This document shows positions 26,224 to 35,482 of a stretch of DNA of 64,000 nt, piece by piece. Source of the DNA: Chromatiales bacterium (GTDB lineage: Bacteria > Pseudomonadota > Gammaproteobacteria > Chromatiales > Chromatiaceae). The stretch spans positions 26,955 to 90,954 of the forward strand of contig JAKRWE010000001.1 in the NCBI GenBank assembly GCA_024712425.1, read 5' to 3'. Both the position numbers and the translations under genes were made by a program. The first letter of the stretch is position 1; each line of letters starts with the position of its first letter. The notes under the pieces are model-generated. The model was not told the DNA's origin, did not search any database, and saw only the letters and a program-made list of their open reading frames with translations.

Positions 26224-26863
26224 TCACTCATCCGGCCCGCGATGGGCCGTCTCCTCTTCATCCATCCAGTCCTCCTCGACCCAGGTCATGCCCTTGCGAC
26301 CCGGTACCTTGCGAGGGGCGCCTGCCTTGTAGAAGGTGCAGCTTTTGGGGCCATAACAGAAGGTCTCGAAACGGTAGCGATAGGAGGGGTTCCAGGGATC
26401 GATGAGCAGCTCCACCGGCATTCGGCAGCCCCAGATACAACTGGTGCATCTGGCCTCATAGGTACGCGGGTCCAGGCGCCGGTGTCGCCGGGCCCGGTAG
26501 GTGGGAAGATCCGGTGGCACGCCATGGAAGGGCGGGCCGGGCGGTGCCTCTGCTGGTGCGTCCTCCAGCACCTTGAGCCCGCTGGTCTTGTAGTAGCCCG
26601 CGGTTTCCATCCTGGGATCGGTCACCGGGACCGAGGCGCCGCTGACTACCATGCCGGCCTGAAATCGGTGCTTCTCCTGGGCGGCCTTGCCGATGGCGAC
26701 CAGGAATTTACCGGTCTCGTCGCCTAGGGTTCCCTCGATACGCAGGACATACCCCCAGATAGTTGTGCGTGCGCTCATCGAAGGATCGCAGCAGGCGAAT
26801 GCGGGGCTGGACGCCGAGGAGGCGGCCTTGCCAGGTGAGCTTGGCGGTCGAGGGTTTCTTCAT
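26224..26863 (-). pseudogene. uncharacterised Cys-rich protein, frameshifted near the N-terminus
   Basis: MKKPSTAKLTWQGRLLGVQPRIRLLRSFDERTHNYLG from 26863, then frame change at a G run (~26752-26757) to YVLRIEGTLGDETGKFLVAIG...CTSCIWGCRMPVELLIDPWNPSYRYRFETFCYGPKSCTFYKAG. Confidence 0.55.
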
Positions 26864-27142
26864 ACGGATTCTTCACACTCCGTGCACGATCAGTCCATGA
26901 CAGTGTACCCGTCGGGTAGCGATTCGTGCTATCTAACTCGCCGTTTCGTCCGCGCATAACTAGTTGTATTTCAAGGCTGTTCTGTCGCGGACTTCCGGAC
27001 TTCGACCCATGCTCACCCTCTCAAAAACAGAGAGGAATGGCCAAATCAGAGAGAAATCGCGGGCTGGAGAGGTCGGAAGGCCGGCTCTCGGAGTCCGCAG
27101 CTTTCCGCAGGAACCCGCGGCAATACAAAGCCTTCCGCTACG

Positions 27143-27171
27143 AAAAAGGCCAACCCTCCCGGGTTGGCCTT
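27143..27171 (-). terminator. Rho-independent terminator after tmRNA
   Basis: Minus strand aaggccaaccc-ggga-gggttggcctttttcg. Confidence 0.75.
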
Positions 27172-27178
27172 GTGCTAT

Positions 27179-27556
27179 TGGTGGAGGCGGCGGGAGTCGA
27201 ACCCGCGTCCGCGAACCCTCTGCCCTCGGTTCTACATGCTTAGTCTGCCAATTGTGTTTAACCGTCCTGCCGCCCGACAGACAGGGCATACATTACGGCG
27301 ATTCCGGTAAGGTTTTAACGAATCCGCCCCGGACAAGCTTCATCGCGATCTTGTAAGGTATGACGCCTGAGATGGCCCGAAGGCCGCTGGACGCACAAGC
27401 ACGGCTCCAGTCAGACGGCAATCTACCGGTTATTAAGCGGCGAGTGCGTAGTTGTCGTCGTTGGCAACTATAGTTGTACAGCTGGATTTACGAGGTATGC
27501 TGTTCCTCGGCATGCGCCTCAGGTTTTGCAATCCACGTCGAATGCCGTGTCGCCCC
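27179..27556 (-). ncRNA. ssrA: transfer-messenger RNA
   Basis: Minus-strand 5' GGGGCGACACGGCATTCGACG; tag ORF GCC AAC GAC GAC AAC TAC GCA CTC GCC GCT TAA (ANDDNYALAA); 3' ...GGTTCGACTCCCGCCGCCTCCACCA. Confidence 0.95.
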
Positions 27557-27647
27557 AAGATCGTCAGTTTTTTCAACTACTGTGTCGGCAACCGTCCCTG
27601 GTGCCCCGTCCAGCCCGGCCGTCCCTGGCCGGTCGTTCATCCCTCGA

Positions 27648-27674
27648 AAAGCCATGTTAAATGGCTTTTCGCCG
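27648..27674. repeat. hairpin in smpB-ssrA intergenic region
   Basis: cgaaaagccat-gttaa-atggcttttcg, perfect 11-bp arms. Confidence 0.6.
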
Positions 27675-27745
27675 CCAAGGCGAGCGGGATTCACCCGTGT
27701 CGCCCCCAAAATCGTCTTCATAGTATGACACACAGATGGGGACTT

Positions 27746-28228
27746 TTATCCCCGTTTAAAGAGCCGTTCCTTGTCGCGCTGCCAGTCGCGTTCCTTGAGG
27801 TCGGCCCGTTTGTCGTGCAGTTTCTTGCCCTTGCCCAGCCCGATCTCGAGTTTGGCCCGGCCTTTTTTCCAGTACATGGCCATTGGGACAAGGGTGAATC
27901 CCTTGCGTTCCACGAAACCGATCAGTTTGTCCAGTTCGCGGCGGTGCAGCAGCAGTTTGCGCGCCCGTGTCGGCTCCGGTTTGACATGGGTGGATGCGGT
28001 CAGCAGGGGGGTGATATTGGCGCCCACCAGCCAGGCCTCGCCTTTCTGGATCATCACGTAGGTATCGGTGATGTTGACCCGCTTGTCGCGCAGGCTCTTG
28101 ACCTCCCAGCCCTGCAGCACCAGGCCGGCCTCGAAGGTCTCGTTGATGGCATAGTCGTGGCGTGCCTTCTTGTTCAGGGCAATGGTCGAGCCGCTGTCCT
28201 TTTTCTGTTTTTTCGCTTTCTTGGCCAT
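27746..28228 (-). CDS. smpB: SsrA-binding protein SmpB
   Basis: [60 protein letters not shown]; next to ssrA. Confidence 0.96.
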   Translation of the reverse strand: MAKKAKKQKKDSGSTIALNKKARHDYAINETFEAGLVLQGWEVKSLRDKRVNITDTYVMIQKGEAWLVGANITPLLTASTHVKPEPTRARKLLLHRRELDKLIGFVERKGFTLVPMAMYWKKGRAKLEIGLGKGKKLHDKRADLKERDWQRDKERLFKRG

Positions 28229-28353
28229 CGCGCAATTTTATCATGGGACGGGGCGTCGCCCGTGCCCTTGTTGCCTTGTTCCGGAACAAGGCATGGCCGA
28301 CAATAGGCGGCAGTCATGGCCGGGGCGCAATCCGCTCCGGCAGGAGGATCGAA

Positions 28354-29754
28354 GTGAACGGTAACCCGGCAGTCCACAATCAATGGTCCAGCCGCCTGGC
28401 CTTCATGCTGGCCGCCATCGGCTCTGCGGTGGGTCTGGGCAATATCTGGAAGTTTCCCTATATCACTGGAGAATACGGTGGCGGTGCCTTCGTGCTGGTC
28501 TACCTGGTGTGTGTCGCCCTGATCGGCATACCGGTGATGATGGCGGAGATCCTGCTTGGTCGTCGTGGTCGGCGCAGTCCGATCAACACCATGCGTGAGC
28601 TGGCGTCTGCCGAGGGGGCCTCGCCATGGTGGGGTGTCGTCGGCTGGGGCGGGGTGGTCACCGGCTTCCTGATCCTGTCCTTCTACAGTGTGGTGGCGGG
28701 CTGGGCGCTGGCCTACGTGGTCGAGGGCGGGTTTGGCGCTTTTCAGGGGCTGGACGGTGAGCGTGCCGGTGCCCTGTTCGGTGAATTGACCGCTTCGCCG
28801 CAACGATTGATCTTCTGGCACAGCGTGTTCATGGCCATGACCATGGCGGTGGTGGCCAACGGTGTGCGCTCCGGGCTGGAACGGCTGGTCACCTGGTTGA
28901 TGCCGCTGCTGTTCCTGCTGTTGGCGGTGCTCGTGGGTTACGCGATGGCCGCTGGTGATTTCGAGCGTGGCCTGCATTTCCTGTTCGACGTGGATTTTTC
29001 CAAGGTGTTCATGAGCTGTGACGAGGCCGGGCTGTGCGAGTTCACGGCCGAGCCGGTGCTGGTCGCCATGGGGCACGCCTTCTTTACGCTCAGCCTGGGC
29101 ATGGGGGCGATCATGGTATATGGCTCCTACATGCCGCACGACGCCTCGATAGCGGGTTCCACGGTCATGATCGCCCTTGCCGACACCCTGGTGGCGTTGA
29201 TGGCGGGTGTGGCGATCTTTCCACTGGTGTTCGCCAACGGCCTGGAGCCGGGTGCCGGCCCCGGGCTGGTGTTCGTCAGCCTGCCGATTGCGTTCGGCGC
29301 CATGCCGGGTGGGCAGCTGTTCGGCACCCTCTTCTTCGTACTGCTGGTGTTCGCCGCCTGGTCGTCCTCGATCTCGCTGGTCGAGCCGGCGGTGGCCTGG
29401 CTGACCGAAAACGAGCATATGTCGCGGCGCAAGGCGGCACTCCTGATCGGGGGCCTGGCCTGGCTGCTGGGCATCGGCTCGGCGCTGTCGTTCAATCTCT
29501 GGTCCGGTGACGAGTACAAGGTCTTCGGCAAGACCCTGTTCGACATCAAGGACTACCTGACGGCGAATATCATGCTGCCACTGGGTGGCCTGGCGATTGC
29601 GCTGTTCACGGGCTGGGCGGTCAGCCGGCGGCTGCCCGAGGGGGAGCTCGCCATGCGCAGTCCGCTGCTCTTCGGGGCCTGGCATTTTGTGATCCGCTAT
29701 ATCGCACCGGCCGGTATCGTGCTGGTGTTCCTTAACGCGATCGGGGTGGTGTGA
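28354..29754 (+). CDS. sodium-dependent neurotransmitter-symporter family (NSS/SNF) transporter
   Basis: WSSRLAFMLAAIGSAVGLGNIWKFPYITGEYGGGAFVLVYL; RBS aggagg; GTG start at 28354. Confidence 0.9.
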   Translation: MNGNPAVHNQWSSRLAFMLAAIGSAVGLGNIWKFPYITGEYGGGAFVLVYLVCVALIGIPVMMAEILLGRRGRRSPINTMRELASAEGASPWWGVVGWGGVVTGFLILSFYSVVAGWALAYVVEGGFGAFQGLDGERAGALFGELTASPQRLIFWHSVFMAMTMAVVANGVRSGLERLVTWLMPLLFLLLAVLVGYAMAAGDFERGLHFLFDVDFSKVFMSCDEAGLCEFTAEPVLVAMGHAFFTLSLGMGAIMVYGSYMPHDASIAGSTVMIALADTLVALMAGVAIFPLVFANGLEPGAGPGLVFVSLPIAFGAMPGGQLFGTLFFVLLVFAAWSSSISLVEPAVAWLTENEHMSRRKAALLIGGLAWLLGIGSALSFNLWSGDEYKVFGKTLFDIKDYLTANIMLPLGGLAIALFTGWAVSRRLPEGELAMRSPLLFGAWHFVIRYIAPAGIVLVFLNAIGVV

Positions 29755-30188
29755 TGCCGGTTGTCGAAAAGTCTGCGCTGGTGCCTTTTTCAGACAGCCA
29801 GATGTTCGAGCTGGTCAAGGATGTGGCCAGCTACAAGGACTTCCTGCCCTGGTGCAGCGATTCCGAGTTGCTGTCCGATGACGGCGTCACGGTATGCGGG
29901 CGTATCGAGGTATCGCGTGTGGGGATCCGCCAGGCCTTTTCCACCTGCAATCGTTACGATGCGCCGCACCGCATGGAGATCGAGCTGAAAGAGGGGCCGT
30001 TCAAGTCGCTGCACGGCTACTGGGAGTTCGTGGCGTTGCGGGAGGATGCCTGCAAGGTGCTGCTGCACCTGGAATTCGAGTTTTCGGGGCACCTGATCAA
30101 TGCGGCCTTTGGCAAGGTGTTCCAGCAGATCGCCAATACCCTGGTCGATTCTTTCTGTAAACGGGCCAGGGAGGTCTACGGTGAGTGA
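29754..30188 (+). CDS. ratA: SRPBCC / RatA-type toxin-like protein
   Basis: VEKSALVPFSDSQMFELVKDVASYKDFLPWCSDSELLSDDG; located by smpB. Confidence 0.85.
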   Translation: MPVVEKSALVPFSDSQMFELVKDVASYKDFLPWCSDSELLSDDGVTVCGRIEVSRVGIRQAFSTCNRYDAPHRMEIELKEGPFKSLHGYWEFVALREDACKVLLHLEFEFSGHLINAAFGKVFQQIANTLVDSFCKRAREVYGE

Positions 30189-30519
30189 TTTGATTACAGT
30201 CGAGGTGGCCTATGCCCGTCCAGATGAGCAGCGCATCATCGAGCTGCATGTGCCACCGGGGACCACGGCCGGGGAGGCCGTTGAAAGGTCCGGGATCATG
30301 GATTATTTTCCTGAAATCGATCTCGCAAAGAACAAGCTGGGCATATTCGGCAAGCTGAGCAAGGCCGATGTGCAACTGCAGTCCGGTGACCGGGTAGAGA
30401 TCTACCGCCAGTTGATCGCCGATCCCAAGGAGGCGCGCAAGAAGCGTGCGGCGGAGGGCAAGGTCATGAAGAAAGGGGCGCGCGAGGCGAATGCTGGCAG
30501 GAAGGCCTCACCGGCCTGA
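30181..30519 (+). CDS. ratB: RnfH/RatB family protein
   Basis: ITVEVAYARPDEQRIIELHVPPGTTAGEAVERSGIMDYFPEIDLAKNKLGIFGKLSKAD. Confidence 0.85.
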   Translation: MSDLITVEVAYARPDEQRIIELHVPPGTTAGEAVERSGIMDYFPEIDLAKNKLGIFGKLSKADVQLQSGDRVEIYRQLIADPKEARKKRAAEGKVMKKGAREANAGRKASPA

Positions 30520-30526
30520 ACCGGGC

Positions 30527-31042
30527 TTACTCGTCGCCCTTTCCCAGTCCGACCTTGTCCAGCGCCTTGCCGAGCAGGGTCTGCTTCTCCGGTTCCCAGT
30601 CCGGCACCTTGACCACGGCGGGCTTGCTCACCGGGGTCTGTTGATCCGCTGGCTGCGGATGCAGATCGCCGGTAATGCGCACCAGGCGGTCGTCCTCGAA
30701 ATAGACCGACAGGTACTTGTATTCATCCGGCGTGCTGCCGACCCCTTTGGTGTAGGGATGGTCCCAGCGGTCGCGGTGGAAGGCGTCCAGCAGGGCGGGG
30801 GATCCGAGGATGAAACGTACCTGGCGGCGCGACATGCCCGGCTTGAGCTGGTTCACCTGCTCCTGCGTGATCACGCTCCCCTGCTGGATGGTGGGGCGGT
30901 AGATCAGCGGGGCCTTGTCGAGCGCGCGCGGGATGGCCTCTGTCACGCTGCTCAGGGAATGCAGGCTGTCGCCGACGCTGCTGCAGCCGCCAAGGATGGT
31001 GGTGCCGGCGAGAAAAGCCATTGGAATGAGAAAGTTACGCAT
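30527..31042 (-). CDS. bamE: outer membrane assembly lipoprotein BamE
   Basis: Lipobox LGGC; TIQQGSVITQEQVNQLKPGMSRRQVRFILGSPALLDAFHRDRWDHPY. Confidence 0.92.
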   Translation of the reverse strand: MRNFLIPMAFLAGTTILGGCSSVGDSLHSLSSVTEAIPRALDKAPLIYRPTIQQGSVITQEQVNQLKPGMSRRQVRFILGSPALLDAFHRDRWDHPYTKGVGSTPDEYKYLSVYFEDDRLVRITGDLHPQPADQQTPVSKPAVVKVPDWEPEKQTLLGKALDKVGLGKGDE

Positions 31043-31075
31043 GCGCTATTGGTTATCATTTAGTGCAATAATAGA

Positions 31076-31096
31076 ATGGTAACGATGATAACGAAT
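31076..31096. promoter_or_regulatory. possible Fur box between bamE and fur
   Basis: atggtaacgatgataacgaat resembles the GATAATGATAATCATTATC repeats. Confidence 0.35.
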
Positions 31097-31133
31097 ACGC
31101 GCGCAGATTACATGTGCTGAAACGGAGCATGGT

Positions 31134-31559
31134 GTGGAAGATACCGATATCAAGAAGGCGGGCCTCAAGGTCACGCTCCCCCGGGTCAAGATCCTGAAGG
31201 TGCTGGAGCAGTCCGATCGCCATCATATGACAGCCGAGGATGTGTACAAATCGCTGTTGGAACGCGAGGAGGAGATCGGACTGGCGACGGTCTACCGGGT
31301 TTTGACCCAGTTCGTGGATGCCGGGCTTGCGGAACGCCATCACTTCGAGGGTGGGCAGGCCATCTTCGAGCTGAACCGCGGGGCGCATCACGACCACATC
31401 GTGTGTCGTCAGTGCGGTAAGGTGGAGGAGTTCATGGACGAGACCATCGAGAAGCACCAGCATGCCATCGCGGAAAAACACAGTTTCAGCATCGAGGATC
31501 ATTCGCTGATCATCTACGGCAACTGCGAAAAGCCGGACTGTCCGAACCGGCCCGAGTGA
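31134..31559 (+). CDS. fur: ferric uptake regulator
   Basis: LKVTLPRVKILKVLEQSDRHHMTAEDVYKSLLEREEEIGLATVYRVLTQFVDAGL...HHDHIVCRQCGKVEEF. Confidence 0.95.
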   Translation: MEDTDIKKAGLKVTLPRVKILKVLEQSDRHHMTAEDVYKSLLEREEEIGLATVYRVLTQFVDAGLAERHHFEGGQAIFELNRGAHHDHIVCRQCGKVEEFMDETIEKHQHAIAEKHSFSIEDHSLIIYGNCEKPDCPNRPE

Positions 31560-31568
31560 GGTGGCGGG

Positions 31569-33236
31569 TCAACCGGCGGGCTGAGACAGCATCTCCTCCG
31601 CGTGCGCCCGGGTCTGCGGGGTGATCTCTACGCCGCCCAACATGCGTGCGAGTTCCTCCACGCGCTGCGCCCGGTCCAGGGGCTGGATGGCGGTCTCGGT
31701 GACGTCGTTGCGCGTGTGTTTCTGTACCTGGTAATGCTGATGCGCCTGCGCTGCGACCTGTGCCAGGTGGGTCACGCACAGGACCTGCCGCTTTTCCCCC
31801 AGGCGCTGCAGCAGGCGGCCGACGATCTCGGCGACCGCGCCACCGATGCCCACATCCACCTCGTCGAAGATCATGCTCGGGATATCGCTGCAGTCGGCGG
31901 TGGCCACCTGGATGGCCAGCGATATGCGTGACAACTCGCCGCCGGATGCGGTGTTCGACAGGGCGGCAGGCTGCTGCCCGGGGTTGGCGGCGACCTGGAA
32001 CTCGATGCGGTCGATGCCATGCGCGGCTGTTTGTGTGGCATCGGAGCTGCATTCGACCCGGAAGACGCCGCCGCTCATGCCTAACTCCTGCATGCTGGCC
32101 GTGACGGTCTTCGAGAGGGCCCCGGCGGCCTTGCGGCGGGACCTGCTGAGTCGCCCGGCCGATGCGGCGTAGGCCTTCTCGCAGTCCGCAATCCGCTGTT
32201 GCAGATTTTCGATATTCTGTTCCACGGCGCTGAGTGTCTGCAGCTCGTCCTGGAAGCGCTCGAACAGCGCCGGCAGTTCATCGACCTCAATGCGGTGCTT
32301 GCGAGCCAGGTCGTGCAGGCGGCCGAGTTCCTCGTCGACCTGTTGCAGGCGATAGGGGTCGATTTCCAGGCCGTCGCGGTAGCTGCGCAGGGCCTGGCCC
32401 GCCTCGTCCAGCTGGATGGCAGCGGAATCGAGCAGTTCGGCGGTCTCCTGCAGCGAGCTGTCCAGGCCCGCGAGTTCGCCCAGCTGGCGTGCCAGACGGG
32501 CCGTGTGGCTGCCGAGGTCGCTTTCCCCTTCCACCAGCTGGGTCACGATGTCGCCGATCTCGTTCTGCAGGCGATCGGCGTGGGCCAGCCGGGCGTGCTC
32601 GGCCTCGATGGCGTCCAGCTGCTGTGCCGACGCCAGCAGGGGTTCGATTTCGGCGATCTGGAAGGCCAGGTAATCGAGTCGGTTGCCGCGGTCCCGGGCC
32701 GCTTGCTCCAGTTCGGACAGGGCCTGGCGTGCGTTTTTCAGTGCCTGGTAGTCGTCGTTGACCTGTGCGGCCAGCCGTTCCAGCCCGCCAAAAGCGTCCA
32801 GCAGCTGGCGTTGAGCCATTGGCTTCAGCAGTGACTGGTGTGCATGCTGGCCGTGGATGTCCAGCAGCAGGGCGCCCAGTTCCCGCAACGCCGACTGCGG
32901 GACCGGCGAGCCATTGATGTAGGCGCGTGAGCGACCTTCGCGCACCAGGACCCGGCGCAGCAGGCACTGGCCCTCGTCGTCCAGATCGTGCGCTTCCAGC
33001 CAGGCGGTTGCGCGAGGGCAGTCGGCGAGGTCGAATTCGCTGATCACCTCGGCGCGCTCACGACCCTGCCGGATCATACCGGTGGAGGCCTTGTCGCCCA
33101 GGGTGAGGCCCAGCCCGTCGATCATGATCGACTTGCCGGCGCCCGTTTCGCCGGTCAGTGCCGTCATGCCGCGGTGGAAGTCGAGCGCCAGTTCGTGCAC
33201 GATGACGAGATCGCGGATCGTCAGATGGGTCAGCAT
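31569..33236 (-). CDS. recN: DNA repair protein RecN
   Basis: MLTHLTIRDLVIVHELALDFHRGMTALTGETGAGKSIMIDGLGLTLGDKA...MIFDEVDVGIGGAVAEIVGRLL. Confidence 0.95.
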   Translation of the reverse strand: MLTHLTIRDLVIVHELALDFHRGMTALTGETGAGKSIMIDGLGLTLGDKASTGMIRQGRERAEVISEFDLADCPRATAWLEAHDLDDEGQCLLRRVLVREGRSRAYINGSPVPQSALRELGALLLDIHGQHAHQSLLKPMAQRQLLDAFGGLERLAAQVNDDYQALKNARQALSELEQAARDRGNRLDYLAFQIAEIEPLLASAQQLDAIEAEHARLAHADRLQNEIGDIVTQLVEGESDLGSHTARLARQLGELAGLDSSLQETAELLDSAAIQLDEAGQALRSYRDGLEIDPYRLQQVDEELGRLHDLARKHRIEVDELPALFERFQDELQTLSAVEQNIENLQQRIADCEKAYAASAGRLSRSRRKAAGALSKTVTASMQELGMSGGVFRVECSSDATQTAAHGIDRIEFQVAANPGQQPAALSNTASGGELSRISLAIQVATADCSDIPSMIFDEVDVGIGGAVAEIVGRLLQRLGEKRQVLCVTHLAQVAAQAHQHYQVQKHTRNDVTETAIQPLDRAQRVEELARMLGGVEITPQTRAHAEEMLSQPAG

Positions 33237-34111
33237 CAGGAGGGCGGCTCCCCCCAGCCCAGCTTGGTGCGCAGGAGTTGGAAATGGTCGTGACCGGCCG
33301 GGTGCAACAGGTGCAGGGGCTTGTCATGGCGGCGAATTAGGATGTCGTCGCCATCGGCGATGGTCAGGATGGCCTGGCCGTCGCAGGTCACCCGGACGTG
33401 CGCGGGATCGGTCCGGCCGCAGACCCGGATGCGAATCTCGTTCTGGCTGTGTACCACGATGGGCCGGTTACTCAGGGTGTGCGGGCAGATCGGCACCAGG
33501 GCCATCGCCTCCAGACTGGGACTGAGCAGGGGGCCGCCGCCGGACAGTGCATAGGCCGTGGAGCCGGTGGGCGTCGAGATGATCAGGCCATCGGAACGCT
33601 GGGTATCGATGAAACCGTCGTTCACCCAGGTCTCGAACTCGATCATGCGCGCGATGTTCCATTTGTGCAGGACCACGTCGTTGAGCGCCAGCTGGGCAGC
33701 CTGCTCGCCCACCTGGCAGCGCAGCAGCATGCGCTCCTCCTGTTCGTAGTCGCCATCGAGGATGGCGCCCAGCATGTCGCACATGTGTTCCGGGGTGATG
33801 TCGACCAGAAAGCCCAGGCGGCCGAGGTTGATCCCCAGCAGGGGGATCTCCGTGTCGACCAGTTCGCGCGCGCTGTGCAGCAGTGTGCCGTCGCCACCGA
33901 CCACGATGGCCAGGTCGCAGCGCTGTCCCAGTTCGGTGAGTTCGAGTGCGCCGGATTTTCCCAGATGCTGTGCCGCCTGGGGCGCGAGACTGACGGACAC
34001 CCTGCGCTCGCCGAGGAAGCGGAGCGCGCGCTCCAGCGTCTCCCGCAGGCGTGGCGTGGCGTCCGGCTTGGCAATCAGTGCGACGTGCTTGAAGGGGCTG
34101 TGGCTGCTCAC
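33236..34111 (-). CDS. nadK: NAD kinase
   Basis: LAIVVGGDGTLLHSARELV...PLLGINLGRLGFLVDI...SDGLIISTPTGSTAYALSGGGPLLSP. Confidence 0.95.
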   Translation of the reverse strand: MSSHSPFKHVALIAKPDATPRLRETLERALRFLGERRVSVSLAPQAAQHLGKSGALELTELGQRCDLAIVVGGDGTLLHSARELVDTEIPLLGINLGRLGFLVDITPEHMCDMLGAILDGDYEQEERMLLRCQVGEQAAQLALNDVVLHKWNIARMIEFETWVNDGFIDTQRSDGLIISTPTGSTAYALSGGGPLLSPSLEAMALVPICPHTLSNRPIVVHSQNEIRIRVCGRTDPAHVRVTCDGQAILTIADGDDILIRRHDKPLHLLHPAGHDHFQLLRTKLGWGEPPS

Positions 34112-34240
34112 GATAGGGTCCGTTTTCAGACTGGGAAAGCTAGCACGTAGGCCGGAGGGAGGAAAGCGCCTGCAAGGTAATAAGCAGGGCTCCACCCAAG
34201 CTGGATGACCTTACCCTGAGGTTATAAAAGGGCTGGCTTC

Positions 34241-34270
34241 TTGACACTGCAAAATCCGGCTCCACATAAT
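34241..34270 (+). promoter_or_regulatory. sigma70-like promoter for hrcA
   Basis: TTGACA-18 bp-CATAAT. Confidence 0.5.
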
Positions 34271-34347
34271 CGAAAGGCACATCCGCTGTCGCTGTGAAGC
34301 AGTCGATATCACGATGGCGGCCATTTTCAGGAGTTTCCAGTTTGTCC

Positions 34348-35391
34348 ATGCCCAACCCGGACGCGATCAGTGAACGCGCCCAGCACTTTCTGAAGGTGCT
34401 GATCGAGCGCTATATCCAGGATGGCCAGCCGGTCGGCTCGCGCACCCTGGCAAAGGATTCCGGGCTGGATCTCAGTCCGGCGACCATACGCAACGTGATG
34501 GCCGACCTGGAGGATCTGGGTCTGGTGGCCTCGCCGCACACCTCGGCGGGGAGGGTGCCGACCGAGGCGGGTTACCGGGTCTTCGTGGATTCCCTGATCT
34601 CGATTCAGCCGCTGAACGAACAGGTCCTGGACCAGTTGCACGAAGAGTTGCCGGCGGCCCGGCCGGGCGCGCATGTCATGGAATCCGCCTCGCAGCTGCT
34701 ATCCAGTATGACCCGCCTGGCGGGCGTGGTCATGGTGCCCAAGCGCAACCAGGAGAAGGTGCGTCAGATCGAGTTCGTGCCGCTCTCGGGCGTGCGCGTG
34801 CTGGCGGTGATCGTGACCTCGGCCGGGGAGATATTCAACCGCATCATCGAGACCTCGCGCACCTTCGAACGCAGTGAACTGGAGCAGCTCAGCAATTACA
34901 TTACCGGGCACTATGCGGGGCACGATCTGGAAACGGTGCGACGCGAGGTCTTCGATGAGATGCAGACCACGCGGGCCCACATGGACAGCCTGATGGCGGA
35001 GGCGTTGCAGATGGCGCGTGAGGCCTTCTCCGCCGGCGAGGACGGGGAGCCGGAGGTCGTGGTGTCGGGACAGACCAACCTGATGGACTTCGACGAACTG
35101 GCGCAGATGGACCGTCTGCGCGGCCTGTTCGAGGCCTTTGCCGAGAAGCAGGAGATCCTGCACCTGCTCGACCGCTGCCTGGGGGCCGATGGCGTGCAGA
35201 TCTACATCGGCGAGGAATCGGGTTACAGCACCCTGCGTGACTGCAGCGTGATCACCTCCCCGTACAAGGTGGACGAGGAGGTGGTCGGCGTGCTGGGTGT
35301 GATCGGTCCCACGCGCATGCATTACGACCGGGTGATCCCCATCGTCGATGTGACCGCCCAATTGCTGGGTGCGGCCTTGAAATCCCGTTGA
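34348..35391 (+). CDS. hrcA: heat-inducible transcription repressor HrcA
   Basis: SERAQHFLKVLIERYIQDGQPVGSRTLAKDSGLDLSPATIRNVMADLEDLGLVASPHTSAGRVPTEAGYRVFVDSL. Confidence 0.95.
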   Translation: MPNPDAISERAQHFLKVLIERYIQDGQPVGSRTLAKDSGLDLSPATIRNVMADLEDLGLVASPHTSAGRVPTEAGYRVFVDSLISIQPLNEQVLDQLHEELPAARPGAHVMESASQLLSSMTRLAGVVMVPKRNQEKVRQIEFVPLSGVRVLAVIVTSAGEIFNRIIETSRTFERSELEQLSNYITGHYAGHDLETVRREVFDEMQTTRAHMDSLMAEALQMAREAFSAGEDGEPEVVVSGQTNLMDFDELAQMDRLRGLFEAFAEKQEILHLLDRCLGADGVQIYIGEESGYSTLRDCSVITSPYKVDEEVVGVLGVIGPTRMHYDRVIPIVDVTAQLLGAALKSR

Positions 35392-35482
35392 TTGCCCCCA
35401 CCTTCGTGTTCGATTGCCTGGAATACAGGCATGAATCCAACCAATTAACCATATTAAAACAAATCCTTACAAGGGTTTATTA

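Noticed and set aside
29754-30519. ratA-ratB as an active toxin-antitoxin pair
   Set aside because: Conserved core neighbours of smpB in gammaproteobacteria; COQ10-like/RnfH family functions are more likely, so not treated as mobile addiction genes.
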